Notes under the pieces: model-generated
The model's database searches: none
What the model was told of the DNA's origin: nothing
What the model saw: only the letters and a program-made list of their open reading frames with translations
In this document: positions 16,038-24,687 of the stretch, piece by piece
How positions within the stretch are numbered: position 1 is the first letter of the stretch
How the letters are laid out: each line of letters begins with the position of its first letter
Source of the DNA: SXXH01 sp041165735
GTDB lineage: Bacteria; Planctomycetota; UBA1135; GCA-002686595
Length of the DNA stretch: 52,042 nucleotides
NCBI GenBank assembly: GCA_046341775.1
Contig: JBKDQQ010000070.1
Location: 1-52,042 of the forward strand
Reading direction: 5' to 3'
Translations under genes and position numbers: made by a program

Positions 16038-16467
16038 GGGATCGGTCGGGGTTCGAGGCTCGGCGTGATGGACGGAACGCCAGGCAGCGAGACGGAACCT
16101 CCTGTGGCAGGAGGCTCTAGACCTAGATGAGGCTACCCCGCCGCGGGTTCCGCAGGTGGGCCGGGAATGGCCTCGGAGACCTAAAATCCGGGCAAAGAGG
16201 CAAAAATCTCCGGACTTCGGCCTCTGTCGTAGAAAGCAACATGGTTGGGCCGACGGCGCCGTTCGGGGCCGCGGTGGTGCAGCCGCCACGAGCGGCACGA
16301 CTCGGAAATTTCTCCCCGAAGCGGATCGCGCAGCCGGCAAGGAATGCGTTCAGGCCGGGTGTCAGCCTGCGGCGCAACGGCCGCGGATTTGACCGAAGTC
16401 GTTTACCAATAGACTTTTATGCCTCTAGAGGTGGTCTTGGCCACGCGCTTGCTCCCGAAAGAGCGCA
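16038..16467. promoter_or_regulatory. Divergent intergenic region upstream of the di-heme gene and fliK
   Basis: 430 bp without a gene, much richer in A/T than its surroundings around 16180-16212 and 16400-16432, as expected for promoters. A perfect 7-bp hairpin with a 3-nt loop (CCTCCTG/CAGGAGG) lies at 16098-16114, in the likely leader of the di-heme gene. The sigma-54-type element before fliK is listed separately. I tested by eye for a GEMM-type riboswitch and saw no convincing match. Confidence 0.5.
16437..16453 (+). promoter_or_regulatory. Sigma-54-type promoter before fliK
   Basis: TTGGCCACGCGCTTGCT matches the -24/-12 consensus (TGGCAC-N5-TTGCW) with GG at 16439-16440 and GC at 16451-16452, the required spacing. 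It lies 16 nt before the ATG, and the bases up to the ATG resemble those at flgF. Transcription would start near 16464, only about 4 nt before the start codon. Confidence 0.55.
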
Positions 16468-17646
16468 ATGGAGATCCAACTCGGTCCCCGTTCCACAGAA
16501 GCAGATGGACGAGCGCTCGGCACGGGGCGCTCGTCCACGCCTCCGTCCACGCCGACTCCCAGCGAGGCGCTCGAGCAGCGCCGAGCGGACTTGGTGGCGG
16601 CACGTCGGGCGGATGTCGAGCGCCAGGCGGATCGCCGCCTCGAACGCTCCGAGCGTCCGACGCGGCGCAACTTTGGCGACGAGTTGCGCGCGAGCAGGTC
16701 GGAGACGGCGGCGTCGAGCGGCACGCAGCGTCCTGGAACGCAGCGCGCGCACACCGACTCCGTCGAGGACGCCGCCACGACCAAATCATCCACGATGGGC
16801 GTGGAGGCCGGAGTCGCCGGCCAACCGAGCGCGGGGCGCGCGGGAGCTGCCGCTCCTGTCGCCGCCAACCAGCCGCGGCCGGTGCCGGCGCAAGCCTCGA
16901 CGCCCCTCTCCACGACGACCCCGCCGGCCGCGACGAACGCGGCCGTGGTCGTCGACGCGGTGCCCGCGCCCGTGCCCGCGCCCGCGGCACCAGTCGCGCC
17001 GCCCGGCGACCTCGGCCTAGGCGCCACGGGCGTGGACGCGCCCGCGGTCGTCGAAGGCGCGCGCGCCATGCCGGAAGGCGCGGCGCAGCCCGGCAAGGAA
17101 GCGGTCGCGCAGCCGGATGCGCGCGTCGCGAGCGCCGAACCGGGACGCTTGTCCGAAAATCTTGACAACAAGCCGGGCGAGGCCGCCGCGTCCGCGCGGA
17201 ACGGCGACGAACGCGCCGCCCGGCAGGTCGAGACGCGCGAACGCGCCGCGGATCTGCTGCGGCAGATCGGCCTGCAGTTGTCGCCGCAGACGCGCACCGC
17301 CGTCGTCGACCTCCACCCGCGCGAGCTGGGTCGCATCCACATCCGCATGAGCGTCGAGGGGGGACGCGTGCGCGCGAGCCTGCGCGCCGAGAGGCCCGAG
17401 GCCCTCGAAGCGCTCGAACGCCACTTGCCCGAGCTGCGCGCCGAGCTGGCCCGCGCCGGCCTGGACGCGCAGGAATTGTCGCTGTCGCTGGGCTTCGAAG
17501 GCCGCCGCGGCGGCGCCGACGCGGGCGACGGCCGCCAACCCCGATCCAGCGCGCCCGCGACCGACATGCGGGCGGCCACCACGGACGAACTCGCCTTCGT
17601 CGCGCGCCGCGTCGCGCGCGACGGGGGCGTCGACACCTTCGCTTGA
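16468..17646 (+). CDS. fliK: FliK, flagellar hook-length control protein
   Basis: A 392-residue protein. The first 260 residues are low-complexity, rich in Ala, Pro, Arg and Thr, as expected of the FliK ruler region. The C-terminal domain (about 275-345) is recognisable Flg_hook (PF02120): 'LHPRELGRIHIRMSVEGGRVRASLRAERPEA' followed by a helix and 'ELSLSLG'. FliK measures hook length and switches the export apparatus from rod/hook to filament substrates. It heads the flagellar operon, is followed 13 bp later by flgD, and is preceded by a sigma-54-type promoter with essentially no Shine-Dalgarno. The order fliK-flgD-flgE is typical. Confidence 0.9.
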   Translation: MEIQLGPRSTEADGRALGTGRSSTPPSTPTPSEALEQRRADLVAARRADVERQADRRLERSERPTRRNFGDELRASRSETAASSGTQRPGTQRAHTDSVEDAATTKSSTMGVEAGVAGQPSAGRAGAAAPVAANQPRPVPAQASTPLSTTTPPAATNAAVVVDAVPAPVPAPAAPVAPPGDLGLGATGVDAPAVVEGARAMPEGAAQPGKEAVAQPDARVASAEPGRLSENLDNKPGEAAASARNGDERAARQVETRERAADLLRQIGLQLSPQTRTAVVDLHPRELGRIHIRMSVEGGRVRASLRAERPEALEALERHLPELRAELARAGLDAQELSLSLGFEGRRGGADAGDGRQPRSSAPATDMRAATTDELAFVARRVARDGGVDTFA

Positions 17647-17659
17647 GAGGACACGCACG

Positions 17660-18196
17660 ATGATCACCGGAATCCAAGCCACCGATCCCATCGCCGGAGC
17701 CGCGCAGGCGGCCGGCGGGCAGGCCATGGGCAAGGACGCCTTCATGAAGCTGCTCGTCAACCAGATCCGCAACCAGGATCCGATGGCCCCGACGGACAAC
17801 CAGCAGTTCATCGCGCAACTGGCGCAGTTCAGCTCGCTCGAGCAGATGCAGACGATGAACGAGAACATCGTCGGACTCGCCGTGCTGCAGCAGAACAACG
17901 CGCTGCTCGAGCAACTGACGAGCTCCAGCGCGCTCATCGGCCAGCAGGTCACGTGGGCCGACGCCACCACCGGCGTCGAGCGCTCGGGCGTCGTCTCCAG
18001 CGTGAAGATCGTCGACGGACTGGCCGTGCTGCGCGTGGGCGCCGAGGACGTGCCGCTCGCGACCGTGGTGCAGGTCGACGAACCCGCCCCGCCGCCCGTC
18101 GGCGACGCGGACGCGAACACGGGAACGAACACGGGAACGAACGCAGGGACGAACAACGACGAAGCCGCCGACGGCGGCGACAACGGGGAGGGCTGA
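17660..18196 (+). CDS. flgD: FlgD, hook cap / scaffold protein
   Basis: A 178-residue protein; 'MGKDAFMKLLVNQIRNQDPMAPTDNQQFIAQLAQFSSLEQM' is the FlgD N-terminal signature. The part after about 100 is shorter than in E. coli (231 residues), keeping 'LIGQQVTW...VERSGVVSSVKIVDGLAVLRVG'-type strands and lacking a full FNIII-like domain. The tail (about 150-178) is hydrophilic with a tandem NTGTNTGTNAGTN repeat. The hook cap directs FlgE polymerisation. SD GAGAGG lies in front (spacing to ATG fits). Next gene flgE starts 3 bp after the stop. Confidence 0.95.
   Translation: MITGIQATDPIAGAAQAAGGQAMGKDAFMKLLVNQIRNQDPMAPTDNQQFIAQLAQFSSLEQMQTMNENIVGLAVLQQNNALLEQLTSSSALIGQQVTWADATTGVERSGVVSSVKIVDGLAVLRVGAEDVPLATVVQVDEPAPPPVGDADANTGTNTGTNAGTNNDEAADGGDNGEG
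18115..18150 (+). repeat. 12-nt tandem repeat inside flgD
   Basis: Three units of 12 nt (gaacacgggaac, gaacacgggaac, gaacgcagggac) encode the NTGT/NAGT tract in the FlgD tail. The unit length keeps the frame. Confidence 0.75.
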
Positions 18197-18199
18197 ACC

Positions 18200-20125
18200 A
18201 TGGCATCTTTGTTCACCGCGCTGAGCGGACTCAAGGCGCACCAGGACTGGATCGACGTCATCGGCAACAACTTGGCGAACGCCAACACGTCGGGGTTCAA
18301 GACCTCGCACGCGACCTTCTCGTCGAGCTTCCACAGCACGCTGCGCCACGCGTCCGGCCCGGCCAACGGCTACGGCGGCCGCAACCCGGTGCAGATCGGC
18401 ATGGGCGTGTCGCTGTCGGACATCGGTCGCGACTTCGGCCAAGGCGCCTTGAACAGCACCGGTCGCGTGTTCGACCTGGCGTTGTCGGGTCGCGGCTTCT
18501 TCGCGCTGCAAGGCGGGCCGAACACGTACTACACGCGCGTCGGCACCTTCGGCCTCGACGGCCAGAACAACCTCGTCGACCAGCGCACGGGCTACCAGGT
18601 GCTCGACGGCACGGGCTCGCCGATCACGCTCGACACGGACTCGGTCTTCGCCCCGCAGGCGACGAGCATGCTCGAGCTCGTGGGCAACCTGCCGAAGGAG
18701 GTCGGCGGTCCGTTGCAGGAGGTGCTGACCGGCGCCGAGGGCTTGAAGCACGGCCAACCCGCGACGATCGCGTCGACCTCCACTGGCCCGTGGGCCGTGC
18801 CCGTCGGCGAGACGTGGTCGTTGAACGTCAGCCTCTCGGGCGGCGCGCCGCAGCAGGTCTCGGTGACCAGCGCCACGGGCACGATCGACGCGAGCGAGGT
18901 CGCGGCTGCGATCGACGCGCTCGACGGCGTCTCGGCCACCGTCAACGGGGCTGGACAGGTCGAGGTCGCGACGGATCGCGTGGGCGAGGATGCTTCGATC
19001 CGCTTCACCAGCGGCCCGACGAACCGCGACCTCGTGTCGACGCTCGGACTGCCGACGACGCTCGTCTCGGGCACGGAAGCCGCCGTGGGCCCGACGACCG
19101 ACCTGAACGACCTGCCCGGGCGCGTGGATCCCTACCAGGCGGGCGACCAGATCCTCGTCTCGGGCGTGGACGCCGACGGCACGCCGGTCAACGCCACCTT
19201 CACCTACGGCGTGGACGGCACGACGGTCGACGACTTCGTCGCCTTCCTCGACGGCCTGTACGACGACGCCATGGTGTCGCTGAACGCGGCCGGGCAACTG
19301 GTCGTCGAGGCCGACACCGCGGGCGAGACCGAGCTGCTCTTGTCCGTCGAGGACGCCGGCGGCAACGCCGGTGCGATGGACTGGGCCGACTACGCCGTGC
19401 AGACGACCACCGAAGGCACGGCCTCGGACGAGGTCGTGTCCTCGATGGAGGTCTACGACTCCGCCGGCGTGGCGCACACCTTGACCGTGACCTTCGCGCG
19501 CCAGCAGGACGGCTCGTGGACCGCCACGGCCAGCGTGCCCGCCGAGGACGGCGTCGTGCTGTCGGATCCGATCACCGGCATCGCCTTCGACGACGCGGGC
19601 AACCCGGTCGGCCTGGGCGCGGTCGACACCGAGGTGCTTGTCCAGTTCTCTGGACAGACCAGCCCGCAGTCCATGTCGCTCGAGCTCGGCAGCGCCGGCG
19701 ACTTCGGCGGCCTGACCCAGTACGGCTCGGACGGCGAGGTCGTCGTGAAGACGCAGGACGGCTTCGGCGCGGGCCAGTTGGCCAACATCTCCGTGGACGC
19801 CGACGGCACGATCCTCGGCTTCTACACCAACGGACAATCGCGTTCGCTCGGCGCGGTCGGCGTGGCGGTCTTCGGCAACCCCGAAGGCCTGACCGCCGGC
19901 GGCGACGGGCTGTGGATGGCCTCGGCCAACTCGGGCCAGCCCGCGCTCGGCGCCGGACTCGCCGGCGCGGCGGGCGAAGTGGTCGGCGGGGCGTTGGAGA
20001 ACTCCAACGTCGACACCGCCGAGCAGTTCGTGCGCCTGATCGAGGCCCAGCGCGGCTTCCAGGCCAACGCCCGGGTCATCACGGCGCAGGACGAGGTCCT
20101 GCGCGAGACGGTCAACCTGATCTGA
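18200..20125 (+). CDS. flgE: FlgE, flagellar hook protein
   Basis: A 641-residue hook protein (E. coli 402). N-terminal 'LFTALSGLKAHQDWIDVIGNNLANANTSGFKTSHATF' is the rod/hook family motif with ANTxGFK. The C-terminal helix 'ENSNVDTAEQFVRLIEAQRGFQANARVITAQDEVLRETVNLI' matches FlgE. The long middle (about 150-500) is Asp/Thr/Gly-rich and contains several tandem beta modules, so the hook surface domain is large. It begins with ATG 18200 behind GGGAGG. It is assembled outside the cell under the FlgD cap. A terminator-like hairpin follows. Confidence 0.95.
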   Translation: MASLFTALSGLKAHQDWIDVIGNNLANANTSGFKTSHATFSSSFHSTLRHASGPANGYGGRNPVQIGMGVSLSDIGRDFGQGALNSTGRVFDLALSGRGFFALQGGPNTYYTRVGTFGLDGQNNLVDQRTGYQVLDGTGSPITLDTDSVFAPQATSMLELVGNLPKEVGGPLQEVLTGAEGLKHGQPATIASTSTGPWAVPVGETWSLNVSLSGGAPQQVSVTSATGTIDASEVAAAIDALDGVSATVNGAGQVEVATDRVGEDASIRFTSGPTNRDLVSTLGLPTTLVSGTEAAVGPTTDLNDLPGRVDPYQAGDQILVSGVDADGTPVNATFTYGVDGTTVDDFVAFLDGLYDDAMVSLNAAGQLVVEADTAGETELLLSVEDAGGNAGAMDWADYAVQTTTEGTASDEVVSSMEVYDSAGVAHTLTVTFARQQDGSWTATASVPAEDGVVLSDPITGIAFDDAGNPVGLGAVDTEVLVQFSGQTSPQSMSLELGSAGDFGGLTQYGSDGEVVVKTQDGFGAGQLANISVDADGTILGFYTNGQSRSLGAVGVAVFGNPEGLTAGGDGLWMASANSGQPALGAGLAGAAGEVVGGALENSNVDTAEQFVRLIEAQRGFQANARVITAQDEVLRETVNLI

Positions 20126-20166
20126 TCCAGCACACGGGATCGGCCGGACTGCCCCCGGCCGCGTCC

Positions 20167-20199
20167 GCGCCCCGACGCCGCTGCCCGGCGCCGGGGCGC
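20167..20199 (+). terminator. Hairpin after flgE
   Basis: GCGCCCCG pairs with CGGGGCGC (8 bp), with a partly paired inner CGCC/GGCG, followed by AACCTTTT. It separates fliK-flgD-flgE from the flgF block, which has its own promoter. Confidence 0.65.
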
Positions 20200-20293
20200 A
20201 ACCTTTTCCGGGTCGGGGTGGAAGTTCCTTCCTGCACCCCGTTCCCGGACGCGGCGAAGGCCCCTTGGCGGGCCCGGCAGGCGCCCCGCGCAC

Positions 20294-20310
20294 TTGGCCT
20301 GCGGCTTGCT
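20294..20310 (+). promoter_or_regulatory. Sigma-54-type promoter before flgF
   Basis: TTGGCCTGCGGCTTGCT: GG at 20296-20297 and GC at 20308-20309 at correct spacing, 16 nt before the flgF ATG. The segment shares TTGGCC, TTGCTCCC and AGCGC-n-ATG with the fliK promoter, so the predicted start site is again about 4 nt before the ATG. Confidence 0.55.
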
Positions 20311-20324
20311 CCCCATGCAGCGCC

Positions 20325-21014
20325 ATGGACAGCGGACTCAACATCAGCGTGGGCGGCCTCTCCACCAGCGAACGCCGGATGGAGGCCATCACCCGCAACC
20401 TCGCCAACCTGGGCACGACGGGCTTCAAGCGCTTCCTGCCCGTCACCACCCTGGCCGGCCGCGGCGCGGGCGCGAACTCCAAGACCGCGCTCGTCACCGA
20501 TTGGTCGCAAGGAGAGCTGCGCCGCACGGGCAATCCGCTCGACCTCGCGCTCGACGGCACGGGCTTCTTCGTGCTCGAGACGGAGAAGGGTCCCGCCTAC
20601 ACGCGCGCCGGATCGTTCCACCTCGACGGGCAGGGCGTGCTGCAGAGCGAGGACGGCTTCGCCGTGGCGTGGAGCTCGGGCTCGGGCGCGCTGCAGGCCG
20701 TGGGCGATCCGATCGTCGTCGATCCGCGCGGCGTCGTGCGCCAGGGAGCCAACGAGGTCGGCCGCTTGAAGGTCGTCGACTTCGACGAGCCCGATCGACT
20801 CGTGCGCATCGGCGGCGCGGCGTGGATGGCGCCGAACGGCGTGCAGGAGAAGGAGGCCGAGGCGGGCGTCCACCAGGGCGCGCTCGAGCAGGCCAACGCG
20901 AACAGCATGGACGAGCTCGTCTCGATGATCGTGGCCCAGCGCCACTTCGAGAACGGCAGCACGGTCATGCGCACCATCGACCAGAGCTACAAGCGGCTGA
21001 ACCAGCCGAAGTGA
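20325..21014 (+). CDS. flgF: FlgF, flagellar proximal rod protein
   Basis: A 229-residue protein starting MDSGLNISVGGLSTSERRMEAITRNLANLGTTGFKRF, the rod-protein N-terminus with NLAN and TxGFK, and ending 'LEQANANSMDELVSMIVAQRHFENGSTVMRTIDQSYKRLNQP', the FlgF/FlgG C-terminal helix. ATG 20325 was chosen; a TTG at 20265 in the same frame would add 20 unrelated residues. There is no Shine-Dalgarno because a sigma-54-type promoter abuts the gene. FlgG follows 19 bp downstream. The rod crosses the periplasm. Confidence 0.9.
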   Translation: MDSGLNISVGGLSTSERRMEAITRNLANLGTTGFKRFLPVTTLAGRGAGANSKTALVTDWSQGELRRTGNPLDLALDGTGFFVLETEKGPAYTRAGSFHLDGQGVLQSEDGFAVAWSSGSGALQAVGDPIVVDPRGVVRQGANEVGRLKVVDFDEPDRLVRIGGAAWMAPNGVQEKEAEAGVHQGALEQANANSMDELVSMIVAQRHFENGSTVMRTIDQSYKRLNQPK

Positions 21015-21033
21015 ACCGGAAGGAGACCAGACC

Positions 21034-21822
21034 ATGATTCGCGCGCTGATGACCGCCGCCTCGGGCATGAAGGCCCAGCAGATGCAGGTCGACACCATCG
21101 CCAACAACATCGCCAACGCGAACACCAGCTCGTTCAAGAAGAGCGAGTTGTCGTTCCGCTCGATGCTGTACCAGACCTACCGCGAACCCGGCGCCGTCAC
21201 GGCGGGCGAGCAGCGCACGCCGACCGGCCTGCAGGTGGGAACGGGCACCGAGGTCTCGGGCTCGTCGAAGATCTTCCAGCAAGGGGAGCTCGAGCCCACC
21301 GGCGGCCAGTTCTCGCTCGCCATCCAGGGCGAGGGCTTCTTCCGCGTGCAGTTGCCGAACGGCGAGTACCGCTACACGCGCGACGGCGACTTCCACCGCG
21401 ACGCCAACGGCTCGCTGGTGACGGCCGAGGGCTACCTGCTCGACGGGTCGCCGCAGATCGGCCAGGACGTGATCAGCGTGACCATCGGCGAGGACGGCAC
21501 GTTCTCGACCTTGGCCAGCGAAGGCGGAACGCCGACGACGGCGGGCCAGTTGCAGCTGTGGCGCTTCCCGAACCCCGCTGGACTGAAGGCGCAGGGCGGC
21601 AACTTCTACAGCGAGACCGGCTCGTCCGGTCCGGCCGCCTCGAGCGTCGCGGGCCAGACGGGCACGGGCGTCCTGAAGCAGGGCTACCGCGAGCGCAGCA
21701 ACGTGCAGGTCGTCGACGAGCTCGTCTCGCTGATCCTCGCGCAGCGCAACTACGAAGTGAACAGCCGCGCGATCCGCGCGAGCGACGAGATGCTCCAGCA
21801 AGTCAACCAGATGGTGCGCTGA
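21034..21822 (+). CDS. flgG: FlgG, flagellar distal rod protein
   Basis: A 262-residue FlgG (E. coli 260). N-terminal 'MIRALMTAASGMKAQQMQVDTIANNIANANTSSFKKSELSF' and C-terminal 'ERSNVQVVDELVSLILAQRNYEVNSRAIRASDEMLQQVNQM' are diagnostic. The central part 'GYLLDGSPQIGQDVISVTIGEDG' fits the FlgG D1 domain. SD GGAAGGAGA precedes ATG 21034. It forms the distal rod that passes through the P and L rings encoded downstream. Confidence 0.97.
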   Translation: MIRALMTAASGMKAQQMQVDTIANNIANANTSSFKKSELSFRSMLYQTYREPGAVTAGEQRTPTGLQVGTGTEVSGSSKIFQQGELEPTGGQFSLAIQGEGFFRVQLPNGEYRYTRDGDFHRDANGSLVTAEGYLLDGSPQIGQDVISVTIGEDGTFSTLASEGGTPTTAGQLQLWRFPNPAGLKAQGGNFYSETGSSGPAASSVAGQTGTGVLKQGYRERSNVQVVDELVSLILAQRNYEVNSRAIRASDEMLQQVNQMVR

Positions 21823-21832
21823 GGTCCTCGCC

Positions 21833-22756
21833 ATGATCGCAGCCATCGCCACCACCGTCCTCGCCGCGACCATCGCGCTGAAGCCCGAGGCTTCCGTGCG
21901 CGGCGCGACCGTCACGCTGTCCGAGGTCGCCGACTTGTCGGCGCTCGCCCCGGACGAGGCCGCGCGCCTCGGCGCGCTCGAGCTCGGCGGCTCGCCCGCG
22001 CCGGGCTGGACGCGCCGCTTCGAGCGCGCGCAAGTCGCCAATCTCGTCGCCGCCAGCGGCTCGAAGGCGCTCGTCGCCGGAGCCGACTCGTGCAAGGCCT
22101 CGCCCGCCACGCGCGTCGTCGACGCCAAGGACCTCGCGCGCCTCGCGGAGGACGCGTTGCGCGCGCGCTTCGACGGCCTCGACTGCGAGATCAAGCTCGC
22201 GGGCGAGCCCAAGCAGCTCGTCGTGCCCGAGCCCGACGACGCGGCGAGCTTCCAGTTGAAGGCGGTGCTCGACGAGCGCGCGCCTGCCAGCGGCGCATGG
22301 ACCGTCGGAGTGCAGGCCTGGATCGACGGCGAGCCTTGGCGCACGGCCTTCGCGACATTCGAGGTGGCCCAGTACGCGCGGCAGGCCGTGCTGGTCCAGC
22401 CCGTGCGTCGCGGCGAGGCCGTGCCGGCTTCGGCGATCGAGTTGCGCCGCGTGAAGCTCGCCGCGGCGGGCGCCGCGCGCGCCCTGTCGGCCGAGCAGGC
22501 CGCGGGCGGGCTGGCCATGCGCGATCTCGCGCCCGGCTCCGTGCTCGGCGCGGGCGACGTGCAGCGCGAGCGCCTCGTGCGCCGCGGAGAACCGATCGTG
22601 GTCGAGGTGAGGAAGGGCGCCGTCGCGGCGCGCTCGACCATGCACGCCCAGGAGGACGGATCGCTCGGCGATCGCGTCAAGGTCTCGTCCGGCGACAAGC
22701 GCACGACGCTCGTCGCCCAAGTCGTCGGCCGCTCTACCGCGCGCGTCGACCTGTGA
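21833..22756 (+). CDS. flgA: FlgA, P-ring assembly chaperone
   Basis: A 307-residue protein with a short N-terminal hydrophobic stretch (MIAAIATTVLAATIALKP). Residues about 180-300 are the SAF-type domain of FlgA: 'VLVQPVRRGEAVPASAIELRRVKL', 'AAGGLAMRDLAPGSVLGAGDVQRERLVRRGEPIVVEVRKGAVAARSTMHAQEDGSLGDRVKV'. It is longer than E. coli FlgA (219), with an extra N-terminal domain (about 20-170). It aids FlgI polymerisation in the periplasm. It sits between flgG and flgH, the usual place in many non-enteric operons. The signal peptide is weak and might not be cleaved. Confidence 0.92.
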   Translation: MIAAIATTVLAATIALKPEASVRGATVTLSEVADLSALAPDEAARLGALELGGSPAPGWTRRFERAQVANLVAASGSKALVAGADSCKASPATRVVDAKDLARLAEDALRARFDGLDCEIKLAGEPKQLVVPEPDDAASFQLKAVLDERAPASGAWTVGVQAWIDGEPWRTAFATFEVAQYARQAVLVQPVRRGEAVPASAIELRRVKLAAAGAARALSAEQAAGGLAMRDLAPGSVLGAGDVQRERLVRRGEPIVVEVRKGAVAARSTMHAQEDGSLGDRVKVSSGDKRTTLVAQVVGRSTARVDL

Positions 22757-22767
22757 GGAGCACGACC

Positions 22768-23391
22768 ATGATGAAGAAGCTCGCCCTGATCCTGTCCCTC
22801 GCCTGCGCCAGCCTCGCGTCGGACGCCCAGGCCCAGCGCCGCGGCTCGATCTACGACCCCGACGGCGGTCCGATCGGCCTCGTGGCCAACAAGACGGCGC
22901 AGCGCGCCGGCGACCTCGTGACGATCGTCATCAGCGAACAGCAGGACGTGAAGAACGAGGAGACCAGCGACTTGAAGAAGCAGAGCTCGCTCGACAAGCA
23001 GCTCGGCAACTTCGACATCGCGCCCAGCGCGTTCTCGACGCTGCCCGCCATCGCCGGAAGCTCCGACGACCAGTTCAAGGGCACGGCCAACTACGCCAAG
23101 AAGGGCGTGTTCACGGCGCGCGTGACCGCCGTCGTGGTGGACGTGCTGCCGAACGGCAACCTCGTCGTGCGCGGCCGCCGCGAGATCAAGATCGACAAGG
23201 AGACCAAGTTGATCGAGTTCAGCGGCGTGATCCGCCGCTGGGACGTGAAGGCCGACAACACGGTGGCGAGCGAGCTCGTCGCCGACGCGAAGGTCTCCTA
23301 CACGGGCAGCGGTCCGCTGACCGACAGCACCAATCGCCGCGGCCTCGGCGCATGGCTGCACGACGCCCTCGACTGGCTCTGGCCGTTCTGA
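22768..23391 (+). CDS. flgH: FlgH, flagellar L-ring protein
   Basis: A 207-residue FlgH with signals 'GDLVTIVISEQQDVKNEETSDLKKQSSL', 'FKGTANYAKKGVFTARVTAVVVDVLPNGNLVVRGRREIKIDKET' and 'ELVADAKVSYTGSGPLTD'. The start ATG at 22768 gives a signal peptide ending DAQA/Q for signal peptidase I. FlgH is usually a lipoprotein, but here the only Cys (LSLACAS, residue 13) lacks the usual Leu at -3 of a lipobox. The L-ring sits in the outer membrane, so its presence indicates a diderm cell. It is 11 bp after flgA and 21 bp before flgI. Confidence 0.95.
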   Translation: MMKKLALILSLACASLASDAQAQRRGSIYDPDGGPIGLVANKTAQRAGDLVTIVISEQQDVKNEETSDLKKQSSLDKQLGNFDIAPSAFSTLPAIAGSSDDQFKGTANYAKKGVFTARVTAVVVDVLPNGNLVVRGRREIKIDKETKLIEFSGVIRRWDVKADNTVASELVADAKVSYTGSGPLTDSTNRRGLGAWLHDALDWLWPF

Positions 23392-23412
23392 TCGGGAAGG
23401 AAGCACGAAGCC

Positions 23413-24687
23413 ATGCTGAACGCACTCTTCATCGCCGCGCTGGCCGTCTTGCAGGCGCCCGCCGCGCAGCAAGGATCCCAGCAGGATCCGTCCGCCGGCC
23501 AAGTCCAGCCGCCGCTCGTGCCCGTGGGCCTGGTGCCCTCGGGCGTGCAGGCGCCCACGCAGCCCGTCGCCGCGTCGACCTCGACGTGGACGCGCGATCC
23601 GCGCTTCGCGCCGCTCGGCCTGTCGCGCCCCGCGGGCGACCAGCCGACGCCCATCGCGTCGCTCGTGGCCGTGCGCGGCCAGGAGGACAACGCGGTCATG
23701 GGCATCGGCCTCGTGGTCGGCCTGCAAGGCACCGGCGACTCGATCGAGGCGGCGCGACGACTGCTGTCCAACCTGCTGCTGACGCGCAACATCAACCTCG
23801 ACCTGCAGTCGCTGTCGTCGAAGAACATCGCCATCGTGCAGGTCGAGGCCACGCTGCCCGCCGGCGCGAAGCCCGGTCGCCGCATCGACGCGACGGTGAG
23901 CGCGATCGGCGACTCGACCAGCCTCCAAGGCGGCGTGCTGGCCTTCACGGAGCTGACCGACGCCTCCGGCCGGGTGGTGTGGGCCACGGCCTCGGGACCG
24001 ATCACCGTGGGCGGCTTCACCGCCTCGGGCGAGGCGGCCAAGGCCACCAAGAACCACACGACCGTCGGCACGCTGTCGAACGGCGGCAAGTGCGAACGCG
24101 AAGTGCCGACGAGCATCGTCAGCGAGCACGGTTGGGTGCACCTCGACCTGCGCAGCGCGCACGACAGCCTGGGCAACGCGGTGCGCATCGCCGAGTCGGT
24201 CAACGCCGCCTATCCGGGCAGCGCCGAATGCACCGCCGACGGCAAGACCATCAAGGTGCGCGTGCCGGCGGACCTGCCGACCGGCTCGCACGCGGCCTTC
24301 GTCGACGGCCTGCTGCGGCGCGGCGTCGTCTCGGACGACGTGGCGCGCGTCGTCATCAACGAACGCACGGGCACGATCGTCATGGGCGGCGACGTGCGGC
24401 TGCGTCCCGGCGCCATCGCGCAGGGCGCCATCACCGTCACCATCGCCGAGACGCCCGAGGCGAGCCAGCCCGGTCCGTTGAGCGCGGGACAGACGGTCGT
24501 GCTGCCCCGCACCGACATCGCGGTGGCGGAGCAGGACAACGCGCTCGTGGCGACGCCCGGCGCGACCACGCTGCAGGAGGTCGTCGACGTGCTCAACGTG
24601 CTCGGCGCGACGCCGCGCGAGTTGATCACGATCCTGCAGGCGATGGCGCAAGGCGGCCTGCTCCAGGCCGAGATCCGGAGGATGTGA
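23413..24687 (+). CDS. flgI: FlgI, flagellar P-ring protein
   Basis: A 424-residue FlgI (E. coli 365) with signal peptide MLNALFIAALAVLQAPAAQ and a Pro/Gln-rich spacer to about residue 65. Typical segments are 'DNAVMGIGLVVGLQGTGDS', 'KNIAIVQVEATLPAGAKPGRRIDATVSAIGDSTSLQGGVLAFTEL' and 'RVVINERTGTIVMGGDVRLRPGAIAQGAITVTI'. The end is 'ELITILQAMAQGGLLQAEIRRM'. It assembles the periplasmic P-ring with FlgA. Its TGA overlaps the flgJ ATG (TGATG), so the two are translationally coupled. Confidence 0.97.
   Translation: MLNALFIAALAVLQAPAAQQGSQQDPSAGQVQPPLVPVGLVPSGVQAPTQPVAASTSTWTRDPRFAPLGLSRPAGDQPTPIASLVAVRGQEDNAVMGIGLVVGLQGTGDSIEAARRLLSNLLLTRNINLDLQSLSSKNIAIVQVEATLPAGAKPGRRIDATVSAIGDSTSLQGGVLAFTELTDASGRVVWATASGPITVGGFTASGEAAKATKNHTTVGTLSNGGKCEREVPTSIVSEHGWVHLDLRSAHDSLGNAVRIAESVNAAYPGSAECTADGKTIKVRVPADLPTGSHAAFVDGLLRRGVVSDDVARVVINERTGTIVMGGDVRLRPGAIAQGAITVTIAETPEASQPGPLSAGQTVVLPRTDIAVAEQDNALVATPGATTLQEVVDVLNVLGATPRELITILQAMAQGGLLQAEIRRM

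Noticed and set aside
16180..16260. A cyclic-di-GMP (GEMM) riboswitch before fliK
   Set aside because: The A-rich patch has GGCAAA-like bits, but the conserved core and paired regions could not be found.
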